A stretch of DNA of 64,000 bases from Clonostachys chloroleuca. Lineage: Eukaryota > Ascomycota > Sordariomycetes > Hypocreales > Bionectriaceae. The notes under the pieces are model-generated. The model was not told where the DNA came from. It saw nothing but the letters and a program-made list of their open reading frames with translations, and did no database searches. Both the position numbers and the translations under genes were made by a program. The stretch spans positions 12,338,001 through 12,402,000 of the forward strand of contig JBANAY010000003.1 of assembly GCA_037952775.1 (NCBI GenBank), written 5' to 3'. Shown in pieces: positions 51,746 through 63,094 of the stretch; the first letter of the stretch is position 1, and the number at the start of each line of letters is the position of its first letter.

Positions 51746-54700
51746 TCAGCTGCTCTTGATAGGGGCCTGGTTCGCCCTATCCACCGCCTCTTGCAGGATC
51801 CGTAGTTTCTCCTCAGTCACCCTCATCGCCTCTTCGACTTCTCTGGCGTCCATCCGATCCGCCTTCATCTTTTGCTCAAACACTCGCGGTTGTGCTGCCC
51901 TCTTACGAGGATTGCCTCCCGCATCATGCAATCTCTCCAGTCCAACTCGTTCCTCCAACCAATCCCATAGCTCACTGTCCTCTCGCCTCCAGATCTCCTC
52001 GTACGCAATCAGACGGTCAGGTCCGTCCAAACCGATGCTATTGCCAGGATGGTTCCTCCCAGGCGTCAAGCCAAATCCAAACCAACTCGACACCAACAAG
52101 CCGACTAAGAGACCATACATGACATTACCTGTTAGAAGGGGTTTGATGATATCTGAGAGCGGCTCCACCACTACCCGGATAGGTTCGAGCGCACCCCAGC
52201 TTTGCTTGGTGTCGGGTTGAGAGACGCTTCCCTTTTCGGTAGATTCGGAAGCAAGTTGGTTGATCTTATTCTTCTTGCTCTTCTTCTTGGGCTTAGCTGT
52301 CGCTCCATTCGAGCCGGTCCCTGACCGTCCTCTAGATGAAATGGAGGCTCTGATGGCAGCGAACAGCTCTTTGCAGTACTGTATTTGTCCGTCATTGGCT
52401 CCTTTCTCAATCGGGCCTGCGGGAACTTGTTAGCATCAGTAGATTGGTGGTCTCCGACAAACAAGACTTACCTTTGAGCCAACTCTTGCCGCTCCATTCG
52501 ATTGTGCAGTTAATCTGCACACGAGTTGCGTTATTCTCTGCCCAAGAAAGACAATACTTGGTCTTGACTGCGAAGACGTTGCCGCTTGGGACATCAGGGG
52601 TTTGCGTTGAAACGCTGAGGTTGACTGCCTTCTCATAGTCAAGGTTGTCCACTGTTTCTGTAATCGTACACCGGGTTTGCTTCGGCCCTATAGCACCGTA
52701 TAGTGGCTTGATGAATGTATATGTCCGGCTCTTGTTATCAAGGCTGAGACCTTTTTTATCCTCAAACTGGAGCTCGGTTCCTTTCTGATTTTCGGTCAAG
52801 AAATTGACCATCCACGTAGTTGACTGTTGGCCGAATATGATGCCATAGACCTGGCCCAGAGGAGCCTGGATCACATCATCGCCGACCACCCTATCGTAGT
52901 GAGTCGCGGCATCGCCACACTCTGTAGGGGCATGCGTTAGTGGACCGGGGAAATCGGCAGGTCCGTTTGGAGAAGCACCGTCTTTGCCTTGTGGCGCAGC
53001 GGTGACCACAGTTCCTGTTGTCATTGCCGATGCTTTCCTTGTCACCGCCCTCTCGACTTCTCCCTCACCGCTGGGTTCTACTGGGGCATTGACAGGAGCT
53101 TCTTCGTGCTCCTCTTCATCATAGAATTCGTCACCTTCGTCATCGCTGCTCTCCTCGCTATCCGAATCTTCTTGGGGTTCAGTCTCCAACTGCGTTGGTT
53201 TTGCAGAATCTTCCTTCTCGGTCTTGTCGCCACCCGTTCCCTCCAAACGAACCCCGTTTAGTGTGCTGGTCAAAGTGGGATGGCCCAGTTTCCAGATGTT
53301 CACAATTAGATCGTACGTCGCATCTCGGCTGGTGAAACTTGCAAATACATGTTTCGAGTGCAATGTAGAAATCATGAGACCATTTTTGAAAAGGAGGGCC
53401 GTGCTTCTCTTCTCCATGGATACAATTTCATCAAAGCTCATAACCAAAGTGGTTGTCCAGCCAAGAATGTTACTGCTGAAGCAGAGATGGCCCTCTGAGA
53501 CGTAGAGACGACCGTGAGCAAGGATTTCTCTCTGTAAGGCGCAACTGTAATCTTCAATCAGGTAATCGTTATCGGGGACACTCTTGAATATCGCGTGGAA
53601 ATCGCGATTCCGCTTCTTGCTCGCAATCGCGAATCCAGTGAGCTTGGGTGTGCTAAAATTCGAGTTGGAAGTAGAAAAGCCATTCCCTCCGGGTGGCACG
53701 CCGAGAGCTACAGTGCTGCCACCTATCCCATTCGAGTTCCCTCTTCTATGATATGCTTGGCTCGCTGTTCGGACGCTGGCACTGCGACCCAGGCCCTTGT
53801 CGTCAAAATCGGCCACAATCGGGCTTTCCCCATCCTGTGCCTCACTAAATGACCGTGGCCTACTGGAGGGCTCTTCGTTCAGCGTTTCCTCGCCGCTCAG
53901 CTGGGTATCCACTGGCGCAGATTCAGAACGAGCTCGGGTGTCTGCATCAGCAAACTTGGCCGTGGAAGGTGAGCCAATCGGGCTGGACGTTTCGTCAATG
54001 CCGAGCTGGCTCAGGCTGAGATCACCTGTCCCAATCGTTCGCAATGTAGAATCTTTCTGATCCATTTTAGGTGATAGTATTGTTGCCGGTTGAGAATCTG
54101 GCCGGGAAAGATCTGGAGTTTCCGGGATTTGTTGCTGCTTTCCCGGAGCCGGTCGCGGTTTGTTCCCAACAATTCCGAGTCCCGAATTTTGTATGTTTGT
54201 ACTCAAATTCGTCGCTGCGCTTTGGGCAGCCGAGAACATGGACGAGAAAAAACTGGTACCAGTAGCACTACCAGGGTCAGGTCCACCGTCTTCTGCCGTT
54301 GGCGATAAAGGCGATGCCGAAATGCTGGAGAGCTTGCTAGGCCCTACTGCCGCAGAAGCCGATGTGCTCCTCTTGTGAGCCTCAGATCGTGGAGAATTGG
54401 GGCCATCAGCACTCGGACTGATAGGGGTGGTCGAGGTCGACCTCTTGTGTGATGGAGAGTCGGGAGTCGGTGGACTGGTGACAATAGTCGGGGAAGACGC
54501 TTCAGGTCGGGTTGGGAATATGTGTGCGACTCTGCTAGAACCTGGCAATCGCTTGTTGTTAGGAGTGGCAGGGTGATAGACACCGGGAGGCTCGATTATT
54601 GCGGGCACGTCGACAGGTGCGGGTTGCGTCTGTGTCAAGGCTTGCGGATCAGCTGATTTGGTCGGTGAGAGTGGCTGCGCCCGGGGTTCGATATGCGTAG

Positions 54701-55587
54701 CCTGAACAACGGGTGATGATGTCGTCAGGTACCCGATTAACGAGGGATGCGGTGAGATCGTTGCCGGCCGCGATGGGGATCTGTGGCGTTGGTGTTAGAG
54801 ACGTAGATGGGGGGCAGCAGCAGCACGGGCTGAGACCCAGCTTTGCTAGTCCAAAGAACTTTCAAGGGGCAATGATAAAGAGGGCAAATGGATCGCAAAC
54901 GGTTGAAGGGAAAGCGAGTGTAGATCTGAGGAACGGAATTGAATAGAACCCCGGCAAAAGAACACGAACGATGGTTTGCGACGGAGCTGGAGCTGGCGAA
55001 AGGGGATGGGGTGTTGCATGTTGGTCCAGGTTGGTACTTGGGAGGAGGCTGATGTACACTGTACTGACAGGCAGTGCGGCGGTGCCACTGTGACGTAGGT
55101 ATCGAAGACCCCAACGCTCAAGCTGTGAGCTTGCCAGCACCAGCAACCCCGTCGACCATAAATTGTGCACGTGGTCTATGCGGCGGCCAGACGGGGAGAA
55201 AGGCAAGACATGTAGGTTTCACCCCAGCTGGTGGGCTGGCATGAAAAGGATGGGGATGTATAAAAGCAGATGAATTGAAAAGGTGAGATAAGGTACTGAC
55301 CTTGATTTGGCTCGCGAAGTTGCCGAGCTGTCCTTTAATGACGAGGCGGTCGTTGAGCCAGGCTCTGGCCCAGATTCAAATGAACCGAAACTGCGCCCAT
55401 CAATACTCCTGCTGTCGTCGTCGTCGTCAATCATTATTGAGGCCCCATCGCTCTCCTGTGTGCGGTCTGGGTCATGGTCCCTTTCCCCTTTCTTTTTCGA
55501 CCGCCGCAGCCGCCTCTCTGATATCGCCTTTGGAAGCAGCTTGCTCAGGCCTTCCCTGCTGCTTGTATGAGTGAGTTGGCGTTCCAT
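51746..55587 (-). CDS. GRAM/VASt-domain sterol transfer protein (Lam/Ysp2 family)
   Basis: Lam/Ltc proteins sit in the ER membrane at contact sites and move sterol between membranes. Exon 1 (55301-55587) starts MERQLTHTSSREGLSKLLPK and contains a basic block (RRLRRSKKKGER). A 520-bp intron (54781-55300, GTCAGT donor) joins KSR to SPSRPATISPHPS. After a long Ser/Pro-rich region comes the GRAM domain (DFHAIFKSVPDNDYLIEDYS to DLIVNIWKLG), an acidic stretch, then the VASt sterol-binding domain (from YDRVVGDDVIQAPLGQVYG to IEWSGKSWLKGPIEKGA). The latter is split by an intron with a textbook CTGATGCTAAC branch region. One membrane anchor, NVMYGLLVGLLVSSWFGFGL, is followed by a charged helical tail ending QAPIKSS. 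The domain order GRAM-VASt-TM is diagnostic; which yeast paralogue it matches is uncertain. Confidence 0.9.
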
Positions 55588-57397
55588 TGCACCTGGGACA
55601 GCTCAGGCAAGTTCCGCAGGTTCTAATTGCCCAGCCGATCTCCCCGTATCCTGATGAGGAGCGCGGCTTGCTTGCGACTAGTGCATGAACAAACGAGTAG
55701 ATGCGACGCCCTTGAGGAGAGTCTTTGAACACAATGCGAGACTCCAAGTCAATGACGTACAAGAGCCCTTCTCAGGACAGCGGGGAATAGTCAAAACTGT
55801 CTCAGTAAAGGAAAACTAGTCCTCTCTACTTTGGTAGTCGGGCGTGCCAGTTCTTGCTAAAACAAAAGAGAGAGAAAAGAAAGAGAGCACGCGAGAAGAT
55901 AAATGCAGGGTGAGGGTGTTAGAAACCCAGCTTGGTGCGAAGGCTGACGAGAAGTCTGGTGGAGAAGCACCCATCGCAACGACATGGATTGGTGGTAACA
56001 TTAAAAGGTGGCCCGTATGAGAACCCGCCTCGCTGCCCGCCACCTTCTACCTAGCAGTTCTGGCGGTTCGTGGATCGCACCTGGGACATACTGGCTTCAC
56101 CTCCCTAACCGGGGTGTGACTCAATAGCAGGCATCCACCGTACTGGGCTCTGACAGTGTGTGATAGCCCTGCTCAAGCAGCGCCGCTTTTGATACCGGTC
56201 CCCCGAGTCACAACCGACGTGTTAATGAAAGCGACCACTTCTTTATGATGGTATCAAGGATATGGTTCATTTCTATGTCGGTAGCTAGCAGACTCGACCA
56301 AGAACAAGAGCGGCAAGGACGCTAGGACGAAGAAGTCCATCCCAGGTAAGCCACAAGGATCGGGGTGTACGTACGCTATTCCACCGACAACCGCCTATAA
56401 ACCAGAGGCTAAACTCGTGCAACTGTCCAGCCCCTCAAGCCCTTCAAGACGAGCAGCATCTCAGCCTACATTTAGAATCCGGATCGTTCAATGAGCACGT
56501 AACCCGTCCGTAGGTTTGGGTTGAGGATGGATTGACTGCCTAACCTACTTGTCTACCTCCTTACCTTCCCTGCGGCAGGTTAGAAGCCTAAAAATAACAA
56601 CATGGATGGTGCCTACGGCTGCAGGCATGTGTCGAGACTCATGAAACCCCCCTACCCCCACCAAGTGAATTGACCATCCTTCCAAGTTGGTCGTTGCTGT
56701 AATATTACACGATCAATCCCAAAAACAAATCAACGGTGAGGGCACTAAGTTGGCATATCTAGTACTTGCCCCTATTCTTAACAGATGGAGCTTTTTGGCT
56801 ACCTACTTACTAGGTCCTACATAAGGTAGTAAGACCTGCAGGCAGTAGCTACGATAATCTCATAACATTTGCCGAGTCACCAACTCATACCCTACACCGC
56901 TTAGAACTTCAACCCAGCTTCCTATGAGTTGGGGGAGATAGATGCAGAGAACTATGTACCTACATGCGAACACCTGCTGATACATCCAGATATTCCCTGA
57001 CGTAGATATTATCATGGAATGTCTTCAACCTTCCCATCTGCTGTCTGTGCTGTGCTTCGATCTCATGTACAGGGATATGCATAAGTCGTCGGTTAGTGCC
57101 TACTTAGTACCTACCAGTTCCGGTTGATAGTACTTGTGCACACACCCCACCAGCCAAACTGTACTCCGGGGAAAGCTAACGCCAAACTTAATAGAGGAAG
57201 CACCGTTTGCAGATAAGATATCGAACTCACCATCTCCTCCACACTCCCGTGGATAGTTCCATCCAACCTCGCATGGATGGGCACTAAAACAGACCAGGCC
57301 AGGCCAGGAGATATTCTGTATTGTATCCCTCGAACTCGATCCTTGTTATCGGTACCATTTCGTCCTGTAATCGGCAGCATCCTGTCGCTGCTGCATC
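55588..57397. other. Divergent promoter region
   Basis: 1.8 kb between the minus-strand GRAM/VASt gene and the plus-strand Atg38-like gene. Several TACCTACC-type words and an AT-richer centre are visible, but no gene or repeat family. Confidence 0.65.
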
Positions 57398-58933
57398 ATG
57401 GAGCCGTCCCCCCTCATAAAAGCCCACGACCATGCTCGTGCCGCTGCGGTCGCAACAACGAGGCACTCGGCCGACACCACCGTCGCCATCAACGAGCACA
57501 CACTGGCAGCCGGGGAGTTTGCGACTGCTGCCCGGAGCACATCGAGCATCGAAGCGCTGCGGACCCTGAAGCTGCTGGAGGAACACCACAGGCGGCTGGC
57601 CGAGCTGCTCAACATCCCTGATCAACCTGCCCAACATGCGGCCGGCGACGATGCCGATGCGGGCAACGAGAAGGCGCACCAGCAAAACACCGGAAATGCC
57701 GTGCATTCGCTCTCGCAGAAGGAAGCCTCTACGGAAACCCAGGGGTCCAAGTCTCCGTCCAAACCTGGCCTGCCGCAGCCCCGACGCATTGCCTCCCGCG
57801 AGATGTCGTCGTCCATCGCCAGCAACTTGGCATCCGCTCGAGGAATCAGGTCGAAATATAGAGCGCAACCTCTTACCCCCAGCGTCTCTAACGACGAGGC
57901 CCCGGGCAATCTCGACCCTCATCCGCGACGTGACGGCTCCAAGAGCACCATGCAGACACTCATCGAGCATCAGCCGGGCAAGCCTACCTGGATACCGCCA
58001 ACAGCGCAAAGCCAATCGAAGAACGATAACAAGGCCCGTCAGAAGCGGAAAGACGTCGCTTCTTCCCCGACAGACGCTTCTTCTGCGCAGTCAGACGATG
58101 CTGGGTACAACCGATTTTACAACACTTTCGGTAGTCTCATCAATCGCATCTCCGCACCGCTTGCATTTGCCAGTCTACCCTTGATCCAGGAAGAGTCGAC
58201 CTTGTCAGAGGAGTCCCAGTCCTCTCCAGAGTCGTCCCGAAGCAAGCCCAGCATTCGCGCCCGGCCAACTCCCGCAACGAGCGTAGAGCCGGACCTCACC
58301 AAGGTCATCTCAAAGGCAACAATGAATGCGATACTGAAGGATGGAGTTGCGCCCAGCGACTCCTTTTATGTCGTTCCCACCAGCGGGCACACAATTTCTT
58401 ATGCCAACATCCTCAGCTATGCTGAGAAAGAGAAACGCCGGCTGGAGGCGTCAAGCCATGGTTCGCTTGGGGGAGGCGACGAGGAGGATGATGATTTCGT
58501 GGACGCTAAGGAAACTCCCACTTCACTCTCCCCTGGTGCGAAGCGCCGCGTCGGGCGGGCTCGCACGGACAAAGAACTCAGCAACACGATCGAAGAGCTC
58601 TATACCGAAAATAAGTCCCTCAAGGATATGCTCGACAAGCTGACCAAGCGACTACATGCTTTTGAGGCAAGCGCCCAGAACATGGCTGAGAGTTATCGCA
58701 TGATGCGGCCCGGATCGCCCCTGTCCAACGCCAGCAGTAGCCGGGCCAAGGTGGCGGATGATGAGTATTCAATGATGAAGAGGCACATTGAGAAGCTCGA
58801 GAAGGAGAACAAAAAAATGCAGAAGACGTTGGATAAATACCGTGAAAAGTGGGAGACCCTCAAGGCTGGCGCCAAAGCAAGGAGGGAGGCGCAAGGTGGT
58901 GGTGATGCTGTCGATGATACCGTTCCAGGTTGA
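57398..58933 (+). CDS. Atg38/NRBF2-like MIT and coiled-coil protein
   Basis: A single exon codes for 511 residues. The first 75 residues form two or three helices in an MIT-like pattern (PLIKAHDHARAAAV, AAGEFATAARSTSS, LRTLKLLEEHHRRLAELL), as in Atg38/NRBF2, which binds the Atg14-Vps34 lipid kinase complex I in autophagy. The middle is disordered and Ser/Pro rich. Residues around 300-350 form a more ordered block (PDLTKVISKATMNAILKDG). The C-terminus has two coiled coils (from KELSNTIEELYTENKSLKD, and from DDEYSMMKRHIEKLEKENKK). Residues 323-326 (FYVV, preceded by Asp-Ser) fit an Atg8-interacting motif. Architecture, length and helix pattern support Atg38, but similarity in this family is low and I assign it with moderate confidence. 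It converges with the JmjC gene, with only about 115 bp between stop codons. Confidence 0.6.
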   Translation: MEPSPLIKAHDHARAAAVATTRHSADTTVAINEHTLAAGEFATAARSTSSIEALRTLKLLEEHHRRLAELLNIPDQPAQHAAGDDADAGNEKAHQQNTGNAVHSLSQKEASTETQGSKSPSKPGLPQPRRIASREMSSSIASNLASARGIRSKYRAQPLTPSVSNDEAPGNLDPHPRRDGSKSTMQTLIEHQPGKPTWIPPTAQSQSKNDNKARQKRKDVASSPTDASSAQSDDAGYNRFYNTFGSLINRISAPLAFASLPLIQEESTLSEESQSSPESSRSKPSIRARPTPATSVEPDLTKVISKATMNAILKDGVAPSDSFYVVPTSGHTISYANILSYAEKEKRRLEASSHGSLGGGDEEDDDFVDAKETPTSLSPGAKRRVGRARTDKELSNTIEELYTENKSLKDMLDKLTKRLHAFEASAQNMAESYRMMRPGSPLSNASSSRAKVADDEYSMMKRHIEKLEKENKKMQKTLDKYREKWETLKAGAKARREAQGGGDAVDDTVPG

Positions 58934-59048
58934 AGTCTTTCCTGTCATTTTTCTTCAGATGATTTACAGAAACTATCAGATCAACTACCGGAAACTACTA
59001 GTGTAGAATGACTATATATATACCCCCATATACCAAGAGGCGCCTACA

Positions 59049-60545
59049 TCAATTCCACCAAAAGCTGACACTGAAACTGACACTTAAGCTCCGGACGTAA
59101 TGCCACCACCCAATGGGTATATATAGAGCATCCCCTGGCCCGAGAATGCACTCTGTATACTCGACACCCCTCATTTCCTCTCTTACCTCTTCCAACATTC
59201 TCTCATCCATGCCCTCCGGAAGCGGATCCCACCCTTCAAGGACCCCAACATCCAACGCACTCGTGTTGCTCATATTCACCCCGTGCTCGGGCGGCCGTGG
59301 CCTCATGGCAGCCGTGGCCGACGGTGGGTAGAGCCGCAGATATTTAGTCCCCACAGTCTGGCAGAGGATATTGTGATAGCCGTCCGTGTGCAGCGGCGTG
59401 ATTGTCTTTGCCGGCCCGAACCACGCATTGAGCTGCGGCGTATCCAAAGTGGGATGGTCCATTGCCGGATCGCTGGGGTGCTTGGGGACGTCCGACCAGC
59501 AGAAGTCCGGCACGAGCAGGTCGTTCCTAAGGGCGGGGATCTGACGCAGGAGGTCATGCTGGGCCAAATACCCAACTGGCTGGGTATTCCCCTCGCCAGT
59601 TTCCGCCTCGTGAGAGGCGATATACTTGCTCAGGAAGTCCCTGAAGGGTATGAGCTCTTGGCCCCAGCCGTCGTCCACATAGCTGCGGCCTACCTCTACC
59701 GGGACGAGGCGCCTGCCACCCAGGGTCTTGGAGAGGAGGTAGTCTCTGCTCTTCCAGGGGCAGTCCTGGAGCGCTGGCCAGTCGCATATCAGATTCGGGA
59801 AGACCATGGGTTGAGGATCGTTCCCGGAGTTGATGCAGTCCTCGAACTGCTCGAGGGTCCAGCCCGGGTGGCGAGGGCATTCCCTTTTATTTCGCAGAAC
59901 CGGCCGGCCGTATGGCTCTGTCAAAGGGAACTCAGACTTGCCGGGGTCATTTTCGGTTTGTTTCGTTGAATACCCTTCGGTTGTCTCTTGGCCCTCCCTC
60001 CATAAAAGGTCCAGGCATGATATGGTATCTTCGATCCATTTTGGGTTTAAATACTTTCCGTGCCCTCCAGTTGTAATAAGAGCCCTATCGAGGGTCTCAA
60101 CCATCAGATCAAAAGTTTCCTCAGAGACAACCGACTTCTGCGAAACCGAGACCAACAAATGGTAGTGCGTTTTCAGAACCAAAGCCTCGGTATAACTATG
60201 TCGCCAAAACTCCGGGACTTGGTCATATCTGTAAGAGTAGAACTTGGACATGGCGATGGATGAGACGTCGTCCAATCTCTTGGCGACAAGTTCAAGATTG
60301 ACGGTGTCATTTGCACCTATACCATCTTGGGACTGCAATACCCTGTGGGCTTGTGCAACCAGTCTGGCTTGCCGTTTTAATAATTCTCGAGTCGCTTCGC
60401 CCTCTGCGAAATCAGCGGGTTCGGCCTTGCTTTCGAGGTCATGGCCTCTTGCATCTGCTGCTTGGCCAGCTGGGCATTCGCCAGAGATCAGGGCTGCTGC
60501 CTGGTAATATTTCATCAATAGGCGTCGTTGGGTGGACTCCATCAT
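59049..60545 (-). CDS. JmjC-domain oxygenase (JMJD5/KDM8-like)
   Basis: One uninterrupted exon codes for 498 residues. The N-terminal half is helical and lacks named domains. The C-terminal half is a JmjC double-stranded beta-helix: CPRHPGWTLEQFEDCIN, the substrate-side block WPALQDCPWKSRDYLLSKTL, then the iron ligands His386 and Asp388 (HTDGYHN) and His482 (GWWHYVRSL). The NILCQTVGTKYLRLYPP segment supplies the usual 2-oxoglutarate-binding lysine. The Fe(II)/2-oxoglutarate machinery is thus complete. JMJD5-like proteins hydroxylate arginine side chains or act on histones; the fungal substrate is not known. The start MMESTQRRLLMKYY is the first methionine of the frame. Upstream, only about 345 bp separate it from the Mdv1 stop. 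Confidence 0.9.
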   Translation of the reverse strand: MMESTQRRLLMKYYQAAALISGECPAGQAADARGHDLESKAEPADFAEGEATRELLKRQARLVAQAHRVLQSQDGIGANDTVNLELVAKRLDDVSSIAMSKFYSYRYDQVPEFWRHSYTEALVLKTHYHLLVSVSQKSVVSEETFDLMVETLDRALITTGGHGKYLNPKWIEDTISCLDLLWREGQETTEGYSTKQTENDPGKSEFPLTEPYGRPVLRNKRECPRHPGWTLEQFEDCINSGNDPQPMVFPNLICDWPALQDCPWKSRDYLLSKTLGGRRLVPVEVGRSYVDDGWGQELIPFRDFLSKYIASHEAETGEGNTQPVGYLAQHDLLRQIPALRNDLLVPDFCWSDVPKHPSDPAMDHPTLDTPQLNAWFGPAKTITPLHTDGYHNILCQTVGTKYLRLYPPSATAAMRPRPPEHGVNMSNTSALDVGVLEGWDPLPEGMDERMLEEVREEMRGVEYTECILGPGDALYIPIGWWHYVRSLSVSFSVSFWWN

Positions 60546-60891
60546 AAATAAGCAACTTCATAACATAATTAGGGATATTCTGAATTGATACGAGTAGAAA
60601 GGAGATGCTGTTGAAGATGTTAACATCATTAAGAACCTCCGATGGCAACGATCCAAATTAGTAGTTGAGTCGCTACCCTAGAGGTGCATTGCCCGGCTCC
60701 TTTGCCCCAACGATAATGAAATTTTATTTGGTGAACTGAATGGAGTCGCTGGTTTCCTGTCATTTGTGTAAATTTGCATGTTGAATTATTAATTCCACTG
60801 TGAGGAAAGGACCTCTAAGATTGGAGCCTATAACATTGTGGCGCTCATGAGCGGAAGTTTTACACATTACATACGTATACACATACACACA
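60546..60891. other. Short spacer, promoter of JmjC gene
   Basis: 346 bp between the Mdv1 stop and the JmjC start, both genes on the minus strand. It is AT-rich. It must contain the 3' end of one transcript and the promoter of the other. No other feature is seen. Confidence 0.7.
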
Positions 60892-63094
60892 TCAAGACGT
60901 CCAAACACCGACAATGCCGTCCTGGCGACCTTCCACCAGATAGCCGTCCTTTACGCGTACCCGCTCGACAATCGAAGGCTGTTTGCCTTCCTCTGCTGCG
61001 GTGATGCCAGCGCCGCAGTCCCACTGCCTGCCCTCTACCTTATCGTACACCTTTACAACATCCTCGCCGGCAGCGCTGACGATCCGTCGGGTATCAAACA
61101 TCATGTCCGTAATTGGGTTATCATAAGCGTAGGCATCGTATATCGATCCTGTCCGCAGATCCCAGATCTGTAAGTGAAGAGGCGTCAGCAGTAATACAAA
61201 GTGGGAGAACGAGCTTCACATGCGATAAAGGGGCTAACTTACTCGAATACTCCTGTCCAAGCTGCCTGTTACGAGATGAACGTCGTCGAATTGTAGGCAG
61301 GTTACGGCGGCTGTGTGTCCAACCAGACTTCGATGCACTTGACCGCTTCGAAGATCCCAGAGCCTGACCATGCCATCTGCTGTACCGCAGGCTAGAGCCG
61401 TCTCGAAGACCTGGAGGGCTCCAACAAAATCCGCCGATCTTGTGGATGAGCGGCCAGTCGGTCTCCATGTATTGTCTCCGCTGCCAATGGTCGCTGAAGC
61501 CTGGGCGGCAGCCCACATCACGTCAAGAGTCTGCACGCACCGGCCCTTCTCCAGATCCCAATGTCGAATCGTCTTGTCTGCTGAGCCGGAAACCATGACG
61601 TCGCCTCTAAAGTGAAGCGCCGTGATCTCGTCCACATGTGCCCTCAAGGTATAAAGTTCACAGTTATCCATGCTTCCCTCGGGGGGATCTACGGGTTGAT
61701 CGTCAGGGTTTTCCCATGCAATGGCATCCTCTTCTGCGTCATCCTTGCCGAGACCTCCGTGGGGATCGTATCTGCTTCGGCTCAGGTCCCAGAGCTTGAT
61801 TGTGGCATCCATTGAACCTGTCGCTAGGATATTATCCTCAATCTGCAGTGCCCGTACCGAAGCCGTATGACCTTGTAAATGACCCATACACCTGCCGGCG
61901 TTCAGATCCCAGACCCGTACTGTATCGTCCAATGCCGCTGTTGCCATGGTTCCGAAGGGAGCATCGAAGTCAAGGGCGGTGATGCTGTCCTGGTGTGCCC
62001 GAATTTCGCGAATGTTCGATCCTGCTTCAAAGTGCTCGTGAAGGATAGGCATTGATATTTTGCGGTGTACCTTCTTCGCTTTGCGCGGTCCGTTGTCCGA
62101 TGATCCTGGTATCTTTTCGTAGACTGATTGTGACATGAATTCATGGTCCTCGGCATCTATCACCAAGTCTTTTTCATCCTGAGTAGCCATGTTTCGAGCA
62201 ATTTCCTCCTCCTCATCAGCCAAGACTTGCGCTTCCTCAAGTCGGCCTTCGATTTCAACGACTACGAGGCTAGTGAGCATGAAGCCTTGCATAACGTGGG
62301 GCTTAAAGTGCCTGTACTTACTCTCGTGCTCTAGCAAAGCCTCCTCCTGCTCCAGCGAAGCTAACCTGTCCAGTATAATTCTTCTCATCCCGTGGAGATT
62401 GGCGATTTTGTTATCGATTTCCCGAATCTCGCTGCTAGCCATACTTTTCCGGATACCGAAGAGCTGGAATTCGTGCAGCATGGCGGCCTTGTCCTTTTTC
62501 AGCTGCTGCAGCCGTTTTATACTTCCTGGGGCGGACTGAGCATCTTCCAGCATCAATTTTCTTCCCCTAGAAGCCCGGCGCCGATGCTTCTTGCCCTCGT
62601 CCGTCAGCTCGGGGAATGTGGCCTTGAAGCCCTGGAACAGGGAGTATGAGTTTTGGTGGTCCGGGATGTTTGTCAGAAGCTCGTCAGGGAGGTAGGTCAG
62701 GGCTCGGTGCTGGATCTCGGTGGTTGATAGCTTGGAGCGCACCAAATCGGTCGGCGTTGTGCGAGCGACGGAGAAGACACTACGCTGGATGCCCGGTCGC
62801 TTGAGCTGCTTGTGTACTTCTGACATTGCGCTATGGTACGGGTTTGCAGTAGGATCGGTGGATTGGGGGCCCATCAAGTGGCTCGCAGTAGTGGTGACCT
62901 TGCGACTGAAGGCCTCTAGACCGCGGGTCTGTACCGGGCATGACGATCATGGTCAGCATCAATCAGCCAGGATCTTTGGGGTCTTCGTGCCGGGCCGGCA
63001 TGCAGCTGGCGGCTTTCGAACATACCGAGATAATGGACTGGTCATCATCTGCGCCGTCGTCTGGGAAGCCGTACTGGCCCTCAGAGTCAGCCAT
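60892..63094 (-). CDS. mdv1: Mitochondrial division protein Mdv1 (WD40)
   Basis: Mdv1/Caf4 proteins bridge Fis1 on the outer mitochondrial membrane to the dynamin Dnm1. Exon 1 (63026-63094) codes for [20 protein letters not shown] and three more residues; exon 2 begins [20 protein letters not shown], the conserved family N-terminus. A helical and coiled-coil centre (about 62210-62540) is followed by WD40 repeats: [60 protein letters not shown] and others, making a seven-bladed propeller. The last intron separates DRSIR from IWDLRTG; the protein ends [12 protein letters not shown] probable 60-bp intron (62262-62321) with a perfect GTAAGT donor lies inside the coiled coil and leaves the frame open if retained. 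Length without it is about 640 residues. Confidence 0.93.

Noticed and set aside
57284..58015. 243-codon minus-strand frame opposite the Atg38-like gene
   Set aside because: Antisense shadow; the plus-strand frame is longer, has helical heptads and a sensible start.
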